A stretch of DNA of 64,000 nucleotides from NCBI RefSeq assembly GCF_011170125.1, contig NZ_BLLN01000002.1, positions 1,459,501 to 1,523,500 on the forward strand. Direction: 5' to 3'. Made by a program: the position numbers and the translations under genes. The notes under the pieces were generated by a model. It did no database searches and was not told the DNA's origin. It worked only from the letters and a program-made list of their open reading frames with translations. The DNA comes from Streptomyces diastaticus subsp. diastaticus (GTDB lineage: Bacteria; Actinomycetota; Actinomycetes; Streptomycetales; Streptomycetaceae). Shown here piece after piece: positions 47,180 through 57,511 of this stretch; within the stretch, counting starts at the first letter, position 1; each line of letters starts with the position of its first letter.

Positions 47180-47358
47180 TGGTCGTTCCAAGGGGGGCGC
47201 AGTCGCCGGTAAGGTGGCGTCCGCTGTTGCTGTAAAGCAGGGGGCATCCCGTCCCCGGGGTCGTGTGGTCCGCCGCCCGGCTCATCCGCCGATCCCTATT
47301 CGTCGAACCTCAAGACCGTCACCTCTGACGCACGTGCGCGGGGGTCGCAGGAGGCACC

Positions 47359-48672
47359 GTGCTCACCGCGTTCGCCCGGGCGTTCAAGACGCCCGACCTG
47401 CGCAAGAAGCTGCTCTTCACGCTCGGCATCATCGTCCTCTACCGGATCGGCGCGCACGTACCGATCCCGGGCGTGAGCTACCAGAACGTCCAGATCTGCA
47501 TGGACCAGGCGAACGCCACCCAGGGCCTCTTCGGCCTGGTGAACATGTTCTCCGGTGGCGCGCTGCTCCAGATCACGATCTTCGCCCTGGGCATCATGCC
47601 CTACATCACGGCGAGCATCATTCTCCAGCTCCTGACCGTGGTCATCCCGCGTCTGGAGGCCCTCAAGAAGGAGGGCTCCTCCGGCCAGGCGAAGATCACG
47701 CAGTACACCCGGTACCTGACCGTGGCGCTCGCCGTCCTCCAGGGCACCGGCCTGGTCGCGACCGCCCGCAGCGGCTCGCTCTTCCAGGGCTGCCCGGTCG
47801 CCGGGGAGATCGTGCCGGACCAGTCGATCTTCGTGACCGCCGTCATGATCCTCACGATGACCGCCGGTACCGCCCTCGTCATGTGGCTCGGTGAGCTGAT
47901 CACCGACCGCGGCATCGGCAACGGCATGTCGATCCTGATGTTCATCTCGATCGCCGCGAGCTTCCCCGCCTCCCTCTGGGCCATCAAGGAGCAGGGCGAC
48001 CTGGCCGGTGGCTGGATCGAGTTCGGGACCGTGATCCTGGTGGGTCTCGCCATGGTCGGCCTGGTGGTCTTCGTCGAGCAGGCGCAGCGCCGCATCCCCG
48101 TCCAGTACGCGAAGCGGATGATCGGCCGCCGTTCCTACGGCGGTACGTCGACCTACATCCCGCTCAAGGTGAACCAGGCCGGTGTGATCCCGGTCATCTT
48201 CGCCTCGTCGCTCCTCTACATCCCTGCGTTGATCGTGCAGTTCTCCAACTCCCAGGCGGGTTGGGCGCAATGGATCAACAACAACCTGGCGGACACCGGC
48301 GCCACGGCCCATGTGATCCTGTACTTCTTCCTGATCGTGTTCTTCGCGTTCTTCTACGTCGCCATCTCCTTCAACCCCGAAGAAGTAGCCGACAACATGA
48401 AGAAGTATGGTGGGTTCATCCCGGGCATCCGGGCTGGCCGACCGACCGCTGAGTATCTGAGTTACGTGCTCAACCGGATCACCTGGCCGGGTTCGCTGTA
48501 TCTGGGGCTGATCGCACTGGTGCCGACGATGGCGTTGGCAGGTTTCGGGGCCAACCAGAACTTCCCGTTCGGCGGGACGAGCATCCTGATCATCGTGGGT
48601 GTGGGTCTGGAGACCGTGAAGCAGATCGAGAGCCAGCTCCAGCAGCGCAATTACGAAGGGTTCCTCCGCTGA
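47359..48672 (+). CDS. secY: Preprotein translocase subunit SecY
   Basis: 437 residues from GTG 47359 (GGAGG upstream). About ten membrane helices, with the plug/TM2 region near [13 protein letters not shown] and [20 protein letters not shown]. This is the protein-conducting channel, partnered by SecE (7441). The stop overlaps adk. Confidence 0.98.
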   Translation: MLTAFARAFKTPDLRKKLLFTLGIIVLYRIGAHVPIPGVSYQNVQICMDQANATQGLFGLVNMFSGGALLQITIFALGIMPYITASIILQLLTVVIPRLEALKKEGSSGQAKITQYTRYLTVALAVLQGTGLVATARSGSLFQGCPVAGEIVPDQSIFVTAVMILTMTAGTALVMWLGELITDRGIGNGMSILMFISIAASFPASLWAIKEQGDLAGGWIEFGTVILVGLAMVGLVVFVEQAQRRIPVQYAKRMIGRRSYGGTSTYIPLKVNQAGVIPVIFASSLLYIPALIVQFSNSQAGWAQWINNNLADTGATAHVILYFFLIVFFAFFYVAISFNPEEVADNMKKYGGFIPGIRAGRPTAEYLSYVLNRITWPGSLYLGLIALVPTMALAGFGANQNFPFGGTSILIIVGVGLETVKQIESQLQQRNYEGFLR

Positions 48673-49328
48673 TGCGAATCGTCCTCGTCGGACCGCCTGG
48701 TGCCGGCAAAGGAACGCAGGCCGCGTTCCTAGCCAAGAACCTGTCGATCCCGCACATCTCCACGGGTGACCTGTTCCGCGCCAACATCAGCCAGGGCACG
48801 GAACTGGGCAAGCAGGCCAAGTCCTACATGGATGCCGGCAACCTCGTCCCCGACGAGGTGACCATCGGTATGGCCGAGGACCGTATGGCCCGGCCGGACG
48901 CCGCGAACGGCTTCCTGCTCGACGGCTTCCCCCGGAACGTGTCGCAGGCGAAGGCGCTGGACGAGTCCCTCAAGGCCCAGGGGGTCGCGCTCGACGCGGT
49001 CCTGGACCTGGAGGTTCCCGAGGACGAGGTGGTCAGGCGCATCGCCGGCCGCCGCATCTGCCGCAACGACTCCAGCCACGTCTTCCACGTGGAGTACAGC
49101 AAGCCGGAGACCGAGGGCGTCTGCGACGTCTGCGGCGGCGAGCTGTACCAGCGCGCGGACGACAAGGAGGAGACCGTCCGCAAGCGGCTGGAGGTCTACC
49201 ACAACGAGACCGAGCCGATCATCGACCACTACAAGGCCCAGGGCCTCGTGGTGACGATCTCCGCGCTCGGCAAGGTCGACGAGGTCACCGCCCGCGCGAT
49301 GGCGGCCCTCGGCTCCGGCCAGAAGTGA
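48672..49328 (+). CDS. adk: Adenylate kinase
   Basis: 218 residues from ATG 48672. The P loop GPPGAGKGT is at about 7-15, with the LID domain around 125-165. AMP and ATP are converted reversibly to two ADP. The LID retains CDVCGG but the first pair is CRND rather than C-x2-C, so a zinc site would have Cys-Asp-Cys-Cys at most. Overlaps secY. Confidence 0.97.
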   Translation: MRIVLVGPPGAGKGTQAAFLAKNLSIPHISTGDLFRANISQGTELGKQAKSYMDAGNLVPDEVTIGMAEDRMARPDAANGFLLDGFPRNVSQAKALDESLKAQGVALDAVLDLEVPEDEVVRRIAGRRICRNDSSHVFHVEYSKPETEGVCDVCGGELYQRADDKEETVRKRLEVYHNETEPIIDHYKAQGLVVTISALGKVDEVTARAMAALGSGQK

Positions 49329-49350
49329 CGTAGGGCCACGCGCCCGGCAG

Positions 49351-49382
49351 CGGCCGCGGTCCCCGCAAGGGGCCCGCGGCCG
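49351..49382 (+). terminator. Terminator after adk
   Basis: CGGCCGCGG-CCCC and GGGG-CCGCGGCCG arms close a GCAA loop with one unpaired base on each side. It separates secY-adk from map. Confidence 0.55.
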
Positions 49383-49512
49383 TCGCGCGTCCGGCCCGGA
49401 GAGGCGGGCGGGGCGCGGCGGACGCCGGGTGCGGCAGACTGGACAGGGTGGTCTCGCTGCCCGTACCGAGGCCGGCGGCGAAGACCGCCGACAAACAGGA
49501 GGCTTAGTTCCC

Positions 49513-50349
49513 GTGGTGCAGATCAAGAGTCCCGAGCAGATCGCCAAGATGCGCGAGGCCGGGCTGGTCGTGGCCGCCATCCACCGCGCCACGCGTGAGG
49601 CGGCCGTGCCGGGCGCCACCACCAAGGACCTGGACGAGGTGGCCCGCAAGGTGCTCGAGGAGCACGGGGCCCGCTCCAACTTCCTCGGGTACGGCGGCTT
49701 CCCGGCGACGATCTGCACCTCGGTCAACGAGGTCGTGGTGCACGGGATCCCGGACGAGAAGACGGTGCTGGCCGACGGGGACATCATCTCCATCGACTGC
49801 GGCGCGATCGTGGACGGCTGGCACGGCGACGCCGCGTACACGGCCTTCGTGGGCGCGGGTCACGCTCCGGAGCTGGTCGAGCTCTCCCGGGTGACCGAGG
49901 AGTCGATGTGGGCGGGGATCGCCGCGATGAAGCAGGGCAACCGGCTGGTCGACATCTCCCGCGCCATCGAGACGTACATCCGCCGGCAGCCGAAGCCGGG
50001 CGGCGGGAAGTACGGGATCGTCGAGGACTACGGCGGGCACGGCATCGGGACCGAGATGCACATGGACCCGCACCTGCTGAACTACGTCGAGCGGCGCCGG
50101 GGCAAGGGCCCCAAGCTGGTCCCCGGCTTCTGCCTGGCGATCGAGCCGATGGTGAGCCTCGGCACGCCGAAGACCGAGGTGCTCCAGGACGACTGGACGG
50201 TGATCACCACCGACGGGACCTGGTCCTCGCACTGGGAGCACTCGGTGGCCCTCACCGAGCAGGGCCCGCTGGTGCTGACCGCCGAGGACGGCGGCAAGGC
50301 GAAGCTGGCGGAGTTCGGGATCACCACGGCGCCGGACCCGGCGGCCTGA
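49513..50349 (+). CDS. map: Methionine aminopeptidase type I
   Basis: 278 residues from GTG 49513 (AGGAGG 10 nt upstream; the next codon is also GTG). It removes N-terminal Met from new proteins. The metal ligands lie in DCGAIVDGWHGDAAYT (two Asp), YGGHGIGTEMHMDP (His), AIEPMV (Glu) and HWEHSVALTE (Glu). It follows secY-adk as in most actinobacteria. Confidence 0.97.
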   Translation: MVQIKSPEQIAKMREAGLVVAAIHRATREAAVPGATTKDLDEVARKVLEEHGARSNFLGYGGFPATICTSVNEVVVHGIPDEKTVLADGDIISIDCGAIVDGWHGDAAYTAFVGAGHAPELVELSRVTEESMWAGIAAMKQGNRLVDISRAIETYIRRQPKPGGGKYGIVEDYGGHGIGTEMHMDPHLLNYVERRRGKGPKLVPGFCLAIEPMVSLGTPKTEVLQDDWTVITTDGTWSSHWEHSVALTEQGPLVLTAEDGGKAKLAEFGITTAPDPAA

Positions 50350-50396
50350 TCCGGGAGTGTTCCGGCGTGCGTGGCCCGTGGGGCGCGTGTGCCGGG

Positions 50397-50422
50397 AGGA
50401 CTCGCCCGTCCGGGCGGGTCCT
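50397..50422 (+). terminator. Terminator after map
   Basis: An AGGACTCGCCCG/CGGGCGGGTCCT stem (one wobble pair) is split by TC. Probably ends map transcription before the infA promoter. Confidence 0.5.
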
Positions 50423-50480
50423 GCGACGGTATGCGGCAGGGACGCATAAGGATCAGCGCATCGGGGCATTCTTCCTCGAT

Positions 50481-50509
50481 TCGCCTTTGCGGGAGCCCTG
50501 ACGTAGACT
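50481..50509 (+). promoter_or_regulatory. Putative infA promoter
   Basis: A clear -10 TAGACT at 50504-50509; the -35 (TCGCCT at 50481-50486, 17 bp upstream) is weak. The predicted start near 50516 leaves an ~80-nt leader. Confidence 0.4.
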
Positions 50510-50597
50510 GACGCGTCGGCTCTCGTGCACCCGCATGCCCGTATGGGTGTGCACGGGACACGGAGCCGGTCAAGGTAGTCGATTCGAAGGGCGAAGC

Positions 50598-50819
50598 GTG
50601 GCCAAGAAGCAAGGTGCCATCGAGATCGAGGGCACTGTCGTCGAGTCTCTTCCGAACGCCATGTTCAAGGTTGAGCTCCAGAACGGCCACCAGGTCCTGG
50701 CACACATCAGTGGCAAGATGCGCATGCACTACATCCGCATCCTCCCTGACGACCGGGTCGTGGTGGAGCTGTCTCCGTACGACCTGACGCGTGGCCGGAT
50801 CGTCTACCGGTACAAGTAG
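50598..50819 (+). CDS. infA: Translation initiation factor IF-1
   Basis: 73 residues from GTG 50598; [20 protein letters not shown] starts an S1-like OB fold. It occupies the A site during initiation. First gene of the infA-rpmJ-rpsM-rpsK-rpoA-rplQ group. Confidence 0.97.
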   Translation: MAKKQGAIEIEGTVVESLPNAMFKVELQNGHQVLAHISGKMRMHYIRILPDDRVVVELSPYDLTRGRIVYRYK

Positions 50820-50833
50820 ATCTTGCCCGCTCG

Positions 50834-50854
50834 CCGCCCCTTTTCCGGGGGCGG
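50834..50854 (+). terminator. Hairpin between infA and rpmJ
   Basis: CCGCCCC/GGGGCGG stem with a 7-nt T-rich loop; likely partial. Confidence 0.35.
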
Positions 50855-50884
50855 TGGCCGGCACCTGACCCGGAGAACCTCACC

Positions 50885-50998
50885 ATGAAGGTCAAGCCGA
50901 GCGTCAAGAAGATCTGCGACAAGTGCAGGGTGATCCGCCGTCACGGCCGGGTCATGATCATCTGCGACAACCCGCGCCACAAGCAGCGCCAGGGCTGA
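50885..50998 (+). CDS. rpmJ: 50S ribosomal protein L36, zinc-binding type
   Basis: Only 37 residues: [20 protein letters not shown] at the start, then [15 protein letters not shown]. The zinc ligands Cys 11, Cys 14, Cys 27 and His 32 are all present (C+ form). Located between infA and rpsM as usual. Confidence 0.97.
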   Translation: MKVKPSVKKICDKCRVIRRHGRVMIICDNPRHKQRQG

Positions 50999-51220
50999 CG
51001 CACACCTGCTCTCGCAGATCACGCGCGACGCACAGCAGCATCACCAAACGCAGTGCCCGCCTCTTCCCGTGCCCGCCAGGGCCTGAGAAGGGCGGTACCC
51101 CCGGTCGGAGGCCGGGGACCCGGTCCGTTCCATACCCCTCGGCGGTTTCGCCCGCCCCGGTGGATCGGCGGTCGGGAGCGGCACTGCGGCAGACCTCCGA
51201 CAGACAACTGGAGCCATTGA

Positions 51221-51601
51221 ATGGCACGCGTTTCCGGTGTCGACATCCCGCGCGAGAAGCGTGTGGAGGTCGCCCTCACCTACGTGTTCGGCATCGGCCG
51301 GACCCTTTCGCAGCAGACGCTGGAGGCCACCGGCGTCGACCCCAACACCCGCGTTCGCGACCTGTCCGAGGAGGACCTGGTCAAGATCCGCGAGTACGTG
51401 GACAACAACATCAAGACCGAGGGTGACCTCCGTCGCGAGATCCAGGCCGACATCCGCCGCAAGGTCGAGATCGGCTGCTACCAGGGTCTGCGTCACCGCC
51501 GTGGCCTGCCCGTCCACGGTCAGCGCACCAGCACCAACGCCCGCACCCGCAAGGGCCCGCGTCGCGCCATCGCCGGTAAGAAGAAGCCGGGCAAGAAGTA
51601 G
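51221..51601 (+). CDS. rpsM: 30S ribosomal protein S13
   Basis: 126 residues from ATG 51221, starting [20 protein letters not shown]. It is in the 30S head and contacts P-site tRNA and L5. Preceded by a 222-nt gap with no gene. Confidence 0.98.
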   Translation: MARVSGVDIPREKRVEVALTYVFGIGRTLSQQTLEATGVDPNTRVRDLSEEDLVKIREYVDNNIKTEGDLRREIQADIRRKVEIGCYQGLRHRRGLPVHGQRTSTNARTRKGPRRAIAGKKKPGKK

Positions 51602-51666
51602 TCCGCAGCGGACGCTCGTCAGCGGTCTTCGCTGTAGGACCGACCACCTCCCACTGGAGATAAGAC

Positions 51667-52071
51667 ATGCCCCCCAAGGGACGTCAGGGCGCTGCCAAGA
51701 AGGTGCGCCGCAAGGAAAAGAAGAACGTCGCTCACGGCCACGCGCACATCAAGAGCACGTTCAACAACACGATCGTCTCGATCACCGACCCCACGGGCAA
51801 CGTGATCTCCTGGGCCTCCGCCGGCCACGTCGGCTTCAAGGGCTCGCGCAAGTCCACCCCCTTCGCCGCGCAGATGGCCGCCGAGTCGGCCGCTCGCCGC
51901 GCGCAGGAGCACGGCATGCGCAAGGTCGACGTCTTCGTCAAGGGTCCCGGCTCCGGCCGTGAGACCGCGATCCGCTCGCTCCAGGCCACCGGCCTGGAGG
52001 TCGGCTCGATCCAGGACGTCACCCCCACCCCGCACAACGGCTGCCGTCCCCCCAAGCGCCGTCGCGTCTGA
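51667..52071 (+). CDS. rpsK: 30S ribosomal protein S11
   Basis: 134 residues from ATG 51667. [20 protein letters not shown] and the C-terminal [12 protein letters not shown] are diagnostic. It forms the platform near the E site. The rpsD gene, often next in other phyla, is absent here. Confidence 0.98.
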   Translation: MPPKGRQGAAKKVRRKEKKNVAHGHAHIKSTFNNTIVSITDPTGNVISWASAGHVGFKGSRKSTPFAAQMAAESAARRAQEHGMRKVDVFVKGPGSGRETAIRSLQATGLEVGSIQDVTPTPHNGCRPPKRRRV

Positions 52072-52232
52072 CCGGACCGCCGGGGCCTGAGCCCCGGCCG
52101 GCCGTGGGTCTCCGGGCGGTACGGCCGATTCGGCCGTACCGCCCGTACCCTTGAGCAGTGTCAAGGCCGGGCTCACCGCCCGGCGGGTCGGGCGTCAAAT
52201 AGCGGGCGCCCCTGACTGAAGGAACAGAGAAC

Positions 52233-53255
52233 ATGCTGATCGCTCAGCGTCCCTCGTTGACCGAAGAGGTCGTCGACGAGTTCCGCTCCCGGTTCGTGAT
52301 CGAGCCGCTGGAGCCGGGCTTCGGCTACACCCTCGGCAACTCCCTGCGGCGCACGCTGCTCTCCTCGATCCCGGGTGCGGCGGTCACGTCCATCCGCATC
52401 GACGGTGTCCTGCACGAGTTCACCACCGTGCCGGGCGTCAAGGAGGACGTCACCGACCTGATCCTCAACATCAAGCAGCTGGTCGTCTCCTCGGAGCACG
52501 ACGAGCCGGTCGTGATGTACCTGCGCAAGCAGGGCCCGGGTCTGGTCACCGCCGCCGACATCGCGCCCCCGGCCGGTGTCGAGGTGCACAACCCCGACCT
52601 GGTGCTCGCCACGCTGAACGCCAAGGGCAAGCTGGAGATGGAGCTGACCGTCGAGCGCGGTCGCGGCTACGTCTCCGCCGTCCAGAACAAGCAGGCGGGC
52701 CAGGAGATCGGGCGCGTCCCGGTCGACTCGATCTACTCGCCCGTCCTCAAGGTCACCTACAAGGTCGAGGCGACCCGAGTCGAGCAGCGGACCGACTTCG
52801 ACAAGCTCATCGTCGACGTCGAGACCAAGCAGGCGATGCGTCCGCGCGACGCCATGGCCTCCGCCGGCAAGACCCTGGTCGAGCTGTTCGGCCTGGCCCG
52901 TGAGCTCAACGTCGACGCCGAGGGCATCGACATGGGCCCGTCGCCGACGGACGCCGCGCTCGCGGCCGACCTGGCGCTGCCGATCGAGGAGCTGGAACTC
53001 ACCGTCCGCTCCTACAACTGTCTCAAGCGTGAGGGCATCCACTCCGTGGGTGAGCTCGTCGCCCGCTCCGAGGCCGACCTGCTCGACATCCGCAACTTCG
53101 GTGCGAAGTCGATCGACGAGGTCAAGGCGAAGCTGGCAGGGATGTCGCTGGCGCTCAAAGACAGCCCGCCCGGATTCGACCCGACCGCCGCGGCCGACGC
53201 CTTCGGCGCCGAGGACGACGCGGACGCCGGTTTCGTGGAGACCGAGCAGTACTGA
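52233..53255 (+). CDS. rpoA: DNA-directed RNA polymerase subunit alpha
   Basis: 340 residues from ATG 52233. The N-terminal dimerisation domain starts [20 protein letters not shown] and [20 protein letters not shown]; the C-terminal domain ([20 protein letters not shown]) binds UP elements and activators. An acidic tail ends the protein. Confidence 0.98.
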   Translation: MLIAQRPSLTEEVVDEFRSRFVIEPLEPGFGYTLGNSLRRTLLSSIPGAAVTSIRIDGVLHEFTTVPGVKEDVTDLILNIKQLVVSSEHDEPVVMYLRKQGPGLVTAADIAPPAGVEVHNPDLVLATLNAKGKLEMELTVERGRGYVSAVQNKQAGQEIGRVPVDSIYSPVLKVTYKVEATRVEQRTDFDKLIVDVETKQAMRPRDAMASAGKTLVELFGLARELNVDAEGIDMGPSPTDAALAADLALPIEELELTVRSYNCLKREGIHSVGELVARSEADLLDIRNFGAKSIDEVKAKLAGMSLALKDSPPGFDPTAAADAFGAEDDADAGFVETEQY

Positions 53256-53297
53256 GGACCTGTCCGGCGGGTGGTGAGCCTTAGGGCTCGCTCCCTG

Positions 53298-53319
53298 CCG
53301 GGGCGTGGCCACGCCCCGG
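53298..53319. terminator. GC palindrome after rpoA
   Basis: A 22-bp perfect palindrome centred on GGCC. As RNA it could form a stem of about 9 bp. rplQ is 260 nt after rpoA rather than tightly coupled, so it may have its own promoter. Confidence 0.4.
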
Positions 53320-53516
53320 GGGTATCCCGGAGGTGTGGCCGCTCGAAAGACGTCCTCGACCGCCGGACGGGCTCTGCCGGGCCGGTCCGTGGTGGTCGAG
53401 GTTGCCCGGGTGGCTCTGCGGAGCCGGCCGGGGGCGATACTCCGGCGGACACAAGTTCGCGCGGACACTGTCATCGGTACCTGATACGGCCGGTGCAGAT
53501 CACAAGGAGAAAGACC

Positions 53517-54017
53517 ATGCCGAAGCCCGCCAAGGGTGCCCGTCTGGGCGGCAGCGCCTCGCACGAGCGGCACATGCTCGCGAACCTCGCGCGCTCGCTG
53601 TTCGAGCACGGCCGGATCAAGACGACCGAGGCGAAGGCGCGCCGTCTGCGTCCGTACGCCGAGCGTCTGGTCACCAAGGCGAAGAAGGGCGACCTTCACA
53701 ACCGCCGCCAGGTTCTCCAGGTCATCACGGACAAGAGCGTCGTCCACACGCTCTTCACCGAGATCGGCCCCCGCTACGAGAACCGCCCGGGTGGCTACAC
53801 CCGGATCACCAAGGTCGGTAACCGCCGTGGCGACAACGCTCCCATGGCCGTCATCGAGCTGGTGGAGGCCCTGACCGTGGCCCAGGAGGCCACCGGTGAG
53901 GCCGAGGCCGCGACCAAGCGCGCGGTCAAGGAAGACGCCCTGAGCAAGGACGAGGCCGCCACCGAGGCGCCCGAGGCCGCTGCCGAGGCCAAGGACGACG
54001 AGGCGAAGGACGCCTGA
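53517..54017 (+). CDS. rplQ: 50S ribosomal protein L17
   Basis: 166 residues from ATG 53517 (AAGGAGA upstream). The core is [20 protein letters not shown] to about residue 120; an acidic Ala/Glu-rich tail of about 45 residues follows, as in other actinobacteria. Followed by a strong hairpin. Confidence 0.97.
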   Translation: MPKPAKGARLGGSASHERHMLANLARSLFEHGRIKTTEAKARRLRPYAERLVTKAKKGDLHNRRQVLQVITDKSVVHTLFTEIGPRYENRPGGYTRITKVGNRRGDNAPMAVIELVEALTVAQEATGEAEAATKRAVKEDALSKDEAATEAPEAAAEAKDDEAKDA

Positions 54018-54036
54018 GCCGGTCGTACGCGTGTGT

Positions 54037-54070
54037 GCGGGCCCGTATCCCTTCGGGGGTGCGGGCCCGC
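54037..54070 (+). terminator. Terminator after rplQ
   Basis: A 15-bp stem with two wobble pairs (54037-54051 with 54056-54070) closes a TTCG loop. It closes the alpha operon 36 nt before truA. Confidence 0.65.
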
Positions 54071-54105
54071 CGCCGTACCGGGACGGTGGAGACGAGGATG
54101 CGCGG

Positions 54106-54993
54106 GTGAGCGAGCAGGTGGAGTACACGGAGCGGCGGGACGGGCCCGCGGACGGCCACGTCCGGGTGCGGCTGGACCTGAGTTACGACGGGCGGGAGTT
54201 CTCCGGCTGGGCCAAGCAGGCCCAGGGGCGGCGGACCGTCCAGGGCGAGATCGAGGACGCCCTGCGGACCGTGACGCGGTCGGGGGAGCGGACGTACGAG
54301 CTGACGGTGGCCGGGCGGACCGACTCGGGGGTGCACGCGCGCGGGCAGGTGGCCCACGTGGACCTCCCGGTGGAGGTCTGGGCGGAGCACCGGGAGAAGC
54401 TGCTGCGGCGGCTCGCGGGGCGGCTGCCGCACGATGTGCGGGTCTGGCGGGTGGCCGAGGCGCCCACGGGGTTCGACGCGCGGTTCTCGGCGGTCTGGCG
54501 GCGGTACGCGTACCGGGTCACCGACCACCCGGGCGGGGTCGATCCGCTGCTGCGCGGACACGTGCTGTGGCACGACTGGAGACTCGACGTCGACGCCATG
54601 AACGCGGCCTCGGTGGCGCTGCTCGGTGAGCACGACTTCGCCGCGTACTGCAAGCGGCGGGAGGGGGCGACGACCATCCGCACCCTCCAGGAGCTGAGCT
54701 GGGAGCGGGACGGCGAGGGGGTCGTCACCGCGACCGTGCGGGCCGACGCGTTCTGCCACAACATGGTGCGCTCGCTGGTCGGCGCCCTGCTGTTCGTCGG
54801 CGACGGCCACCGGCCCGTGGAGTGGCCGGGGAAGGTGCTGGCGGCCGGTGTGCGGGACTCCGCGGTGCACGTGGTGCGCCCGCACGGGCTGACCCTGGAG
54901 GAGGTCGGCTACCCGGCGGACGAGCTGCTGGCGGCCCGGAACCGGGAGGCACGCAACAGGCGGACCCTGCCCGGTACGGCCTGCTGCGGCTGA
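54106..54993 (+). CDS. truA: tRNA pseudouridine(38-40) synthase
   Basis: 295 residues from GTG 54106 (GAGG 8 nt upstream; a longer frame upstream overlaps the rplQ terminator and is rejected). The catalytic Asp 73 lies in [13 protein letters not shown]. It modifies the anticodon stem of several tRNAs. Position after rplQ is conserved across many bacteria. Confidence 0.95.
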   Translation: MSEQVEYTERRDGPADGHVRVRLDLSYDGREFSGWAKQAQGRRTVQGEIEDALRTVTRSGERTYELTVAGRTDSGVHARGQVAHVDLPVEVWAEHREKLLRRLAGRLPHDVRVWRVAEAPTGFDARFSAVWRRYAYRVTDHPGGVDPLLRGHVLWHDWRLDVDAMNAASVALLGEHDFAAYCKRREGATTIRTLQELSWERDGEGVVTATVRADAFCHNMVRSLVGALLFVGDGHRPVEWPGKVLAAGVRDSAVHVVRPHGLTLEEVGYPADELLAARNREARNRRTLPGTACCG

Positions 54994-55028
54994 GCGGCGG
55001 GCGCCCGGCCGCGGCCGGGCGCCCGGGA

Positions 55029-55925
55029 TCACTGCGTGGCGGCGGCCCGGGACGCCTGGGCGACGCCCCGGCGGTGGATCTGGCGCAGGGTGAATTCGGC
55101 CACGTCGTCGCCGGTGGTGAAGACGGCCCGGTCCTGCTTGGTGACCCGGTCGCCGTTGGTGAAGCCGCCGACGGTGAAGTAGACGTACCGTCCGTAGGCG
55201 TTGGCGGTGGAGCGGCAGACCGTGGTGCGGCAGAAGGTGGGGACGCCCTCGCCGGCCAGTGAGGCGATGTTGCCGCTGGACTCCTCCTTGACCTCGGCGG
55301 CGACCGCGGCCGTCCTGAACGTGGCGACGCCCACGGTGACCGCGACGCCGTCGCGCCGGTAGGTGGCGCGGACCAACTGCTCGCAGCCGTGCTTCGTGAG
55401 GACCTGGCCGAGGGCGCCCTGGGTGCCGCTCGCGCACTCGGCGGTGCGGTGCAGCGCGCCCTTGGCGTAGACGCGGTCGCCGACGGTGAGCTTCCTGCCC
55501 GGGTAGAGCGACTCGGCGGTCAGCGGGGCCTTGTCCTTCTCGGCGCTGGAGACGAACTCCTTGGGGTCCGGCGGGGGCGGCGGGGCCACCTCGGAGAAGG
55601 ACGGGGCCGGGGCCGTGGTGTCCTCGGGCAGGGCCGAGGAGCTGGAGACGCCGCCGATCGGGCCGGACGCCTTCGGGTCGTCGCTGTTGGCGCGGACCAC
55701 CAGGGTCGCGACCAGCGCGGCGACGGCGACCGTGGCGACCGCGCCGCCGCCGAGCAGCGCCCAGCGGCGTTTGCGGCCGCGTGCCTCGGAGGCGGTGGCG
55801 AGCGCCTCCCAGTCCGGCGTGGCCGGTCCCTGCCGGCCGTGGGGCTGCTGCTGCCCGTACGGCTGTCGCCCCTGCGGGCTTCCGTCCCCCGGCCCCCAGG
55901 GAGGCCCCCCTTGCCCAAAGCTCAT
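55029..55925 (-). CDS. Single-pass membrane-anchored protein of unknown function
   Basis: 298 residues from the ATG at 55925. The cytoplasmic N-terminus is Gly/Pro/Gln-rich (FGQGGPPWGPG), one transmembrane helix spans about 55-77 (WALLGGGAVATVAVAALVAT), then a Pro-rich linker and an extracytoplasmic domain with four Cys (AECAS, KHGCE, TFCRT, VCRST) that could form two disulfides. No catalytic motif recognised. Such proteins are common between truA and rplM in Streptomyces; function unknown. Confidence 0.8.
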   Translation of the reverse strand: MSFGQGGPPWGPGDGSPQGRQPYGQQQPHGRQGPATPDWEALATASEARGRKRRWALLGGGAVATVAVAALVATLVVRANSDDPKASGPIGGVSSSSALPEDTTAPAPSFSEVAPPPPPDPKEFVSSAEKDKAPLTAESLYPGRKLTVGDRVYAKGALHRTAECASGTQGALGQVLTKHGCEQLVRATYRRDGVAVTVGVATFRTAAVAAEVKEESSGNIASLAGEGVPTFCRTTVCRSTANAYGRYVYFTVGGFTNGDRVTKQDRAVFTTGDDVAEFTLRQIHRRGVAQASRAAATQ

Positions 55926-56235
55926 GGGCCGCATCCTACGACCGGGGTTCGTTATGGTGGAGGGGCGGATACGCCACAGCCCGCGGTACGGACCTCCGTG
56001 TCCGGACCGCGCGCACTCGCGTTTTGACCCGTTCGGGGAAACGCGGGTATCGTGCGTGTTCGTTATGTGTATTGGCTTGCTCATTCTCACGTGAGGGGCC
56101 CTTACACCGGTCCCACCGGGCCGATGACCAGCGGCAGGCACTCGGATGCGTCACCGATGTGCGGCCAGGGCTGTCGTGATCGTCCGTGGTGGCCATGTCA
56201 GGACCCACTCACTGAAGAAGCGAAGGCTACGAACC
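55926..56235. other. Divergent gap with rplM promoter and leader
   Basis: 310 bp between the membrane protein and rplM. No gene. It holds the rplM promoter (56024-56053) and a ~175-nt leader. Confidence 0.5.
56024..56053 (+). promoter_or_regulatory. Promoter of rplM-rpsI
   Basis: TTGACC at 56024-56029, 18 bp, TATCGT at 56048-56053. Good vegetative match; start near 56060. Confidence 0.65.
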
Positions 56236-56679
56236 GTGCGTACGTACAGCCCCAAGCCCGGCGATGTCACCCGCCAGTGGCACGTCATCGATGCCCGGGA
56301 CGTTGTCCTCGGCCGTCTGGCGACCACTGCCGCCACGCTCCTGCGGGGCAAGCACAAGCCGATCTACGCCCCCCACGTCGACACCGGTGACTTCGTCGTC
56401 ATCATCAACGCCGACAAGGTCCACCTCTCGGGCAACAAGCGCACCCAGAAGATGGCGTACCGCCACTCCGGTTACCCGGGTGGTCTGCGCTCGGTGCGTT
56501 ACGACGAGCTGATGGACAAGAACCCCGAGAAGGCCGTCGAGAAGGCCGTCAAGGGCATGCTCCCGAAGAACACCCTGGGCCGTCAGATGCTCTCGAAGCT
56601 GAAGGTCTACGCGGGCGAGCAGCACCCGCACGCTGCCCAGCAGCCGGTGCCGTTCGAGATCACCCAGGTCGCGCAGTAG
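56236..56679 (+). CDS. rplM: 50S ribosomal protein L13
   Basis: 147 residues from GTG 56236. [20 protein letters not shown] and [19 protein letters not shown] are diagnostic. An early 50S assembly protein, paired with rpsI 43 nt downstream. Confidence 0.98.
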   Translation: MRTYSPKPGDVTRQWHVIDARDVVLGRLATTAATLLRGKHKPIYAPHVDTGDFVVIINADKVHLSGNKRTQKMAYRHSGYPGGLRSVRYDELMDKNPEKAVEKAVKGMLPKNTLGRQMLSKLKVYAGEQHPHAAQQPVPFEITQVAQ

Positions 56680-56722
56680 TTCCGGCCACACCCCTAAGAC
56701 TGAAACGAATCTGAGGAGAATC

Positions 56723-57226
56723 GTGGCCGAGACCACCGCCGAGCTCCCCCTCGACGACATCGAGCAGTACACCACCGAGTCCGAGACCCCCGAGGGCGAC
56801 TACACCTCGGAGTCCCTCGCGTCCGGCTTCGGTGAGCCCCAGCCGGCCGCCGGCCTGGGCCGCCGCAAGAACGCCATCGCCCGTGTCCGGATCGTTCCGG
56901 GCACCGGCAAGTGGAAGATCAACGGCCGCACCCTTGAGGACTACTTCCCCAACAAGGTGCACCAGCAGGAGGTCAACGAGCCCTTCAAGGTGCTGGAGCT
57001 CGAGGGCCGTTACGACATCATCGCCCGCATCTCGGGTGGCGGCGTCTCCGGTCAGGCCGGTGCCCTGCGCCTCGGCGTGGCCCGCGCGCTGAACGAGGCC
57101 GACGTGGACAACAACCGCGGCGCCCTCAAGAAGGCCGGCTTCCTCACGCGTGACGACCGCGCGGTCGAGCGCAAGAAGGCCGGTCTCAAGAAGGCCCGCA
57201 AGGCCCCGCAGTACAGCAAGCGCTAA
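56723..57226 (+). CDS. rpsI: 30S ribosomal protein S9
   Basis: 167 residues from GTG 56723. The first ~45 residues are an acidic, Thr/Glu-rich extension typical of actinobacteria; the core starts [14 protein letters not shown] and ends [12 protein letters not shown], whose tail touches the P-site tRNA. Confidence 0.98.
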   Translation: MAETTAELPLDDIEQYTTESETPEGDYTSESLASGFGEPQPAAGLGRRKNAIARVRIVPGTGKWKINGRTLEDYFPNKVHQQEVNEPFKVLELEGRYDIIARISGGGVSGQAGALRLGVARALNEADVDNNRGALKKAGFLTRDDRAVERKKAGLKKARKAPQYSKR

Positions 57227-57251
57227 GTCGCTCGCTGCTTTCGAGACGCTT

Positions 57252-57284
57252 CGCCCCGGCGGCACGTGCTGTGCCGCCGGGGCG
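57252..57284 (+). terminator. Terminator after rpsI
   Basis: A perfect 14-bp stem (57252-57265 with 57271-57284) closes a GTGCT loop. Confidence 0.7.
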
Positions 57285-57511
57285 TACGTCTATCGGTTCC
57301 CGGTCCGGGCGCGCCCTGGAGGTGTGCGGGGCCGGGAATCTCGGGCATACGGGGCTGTACGCGCCGTGGATCACCGGCCGTGCGGGCGTATGCCGTACAA
57401 CGGTATGAAGCATGAGCATGGGCCCCGGCATGCCCGCGTCGCGTTCGCGCTCCCACGCGTGAGCCGCACGTACGCGCGACCGGTGGACCCTGAGGTTCGG
57501 AGGACACACCA

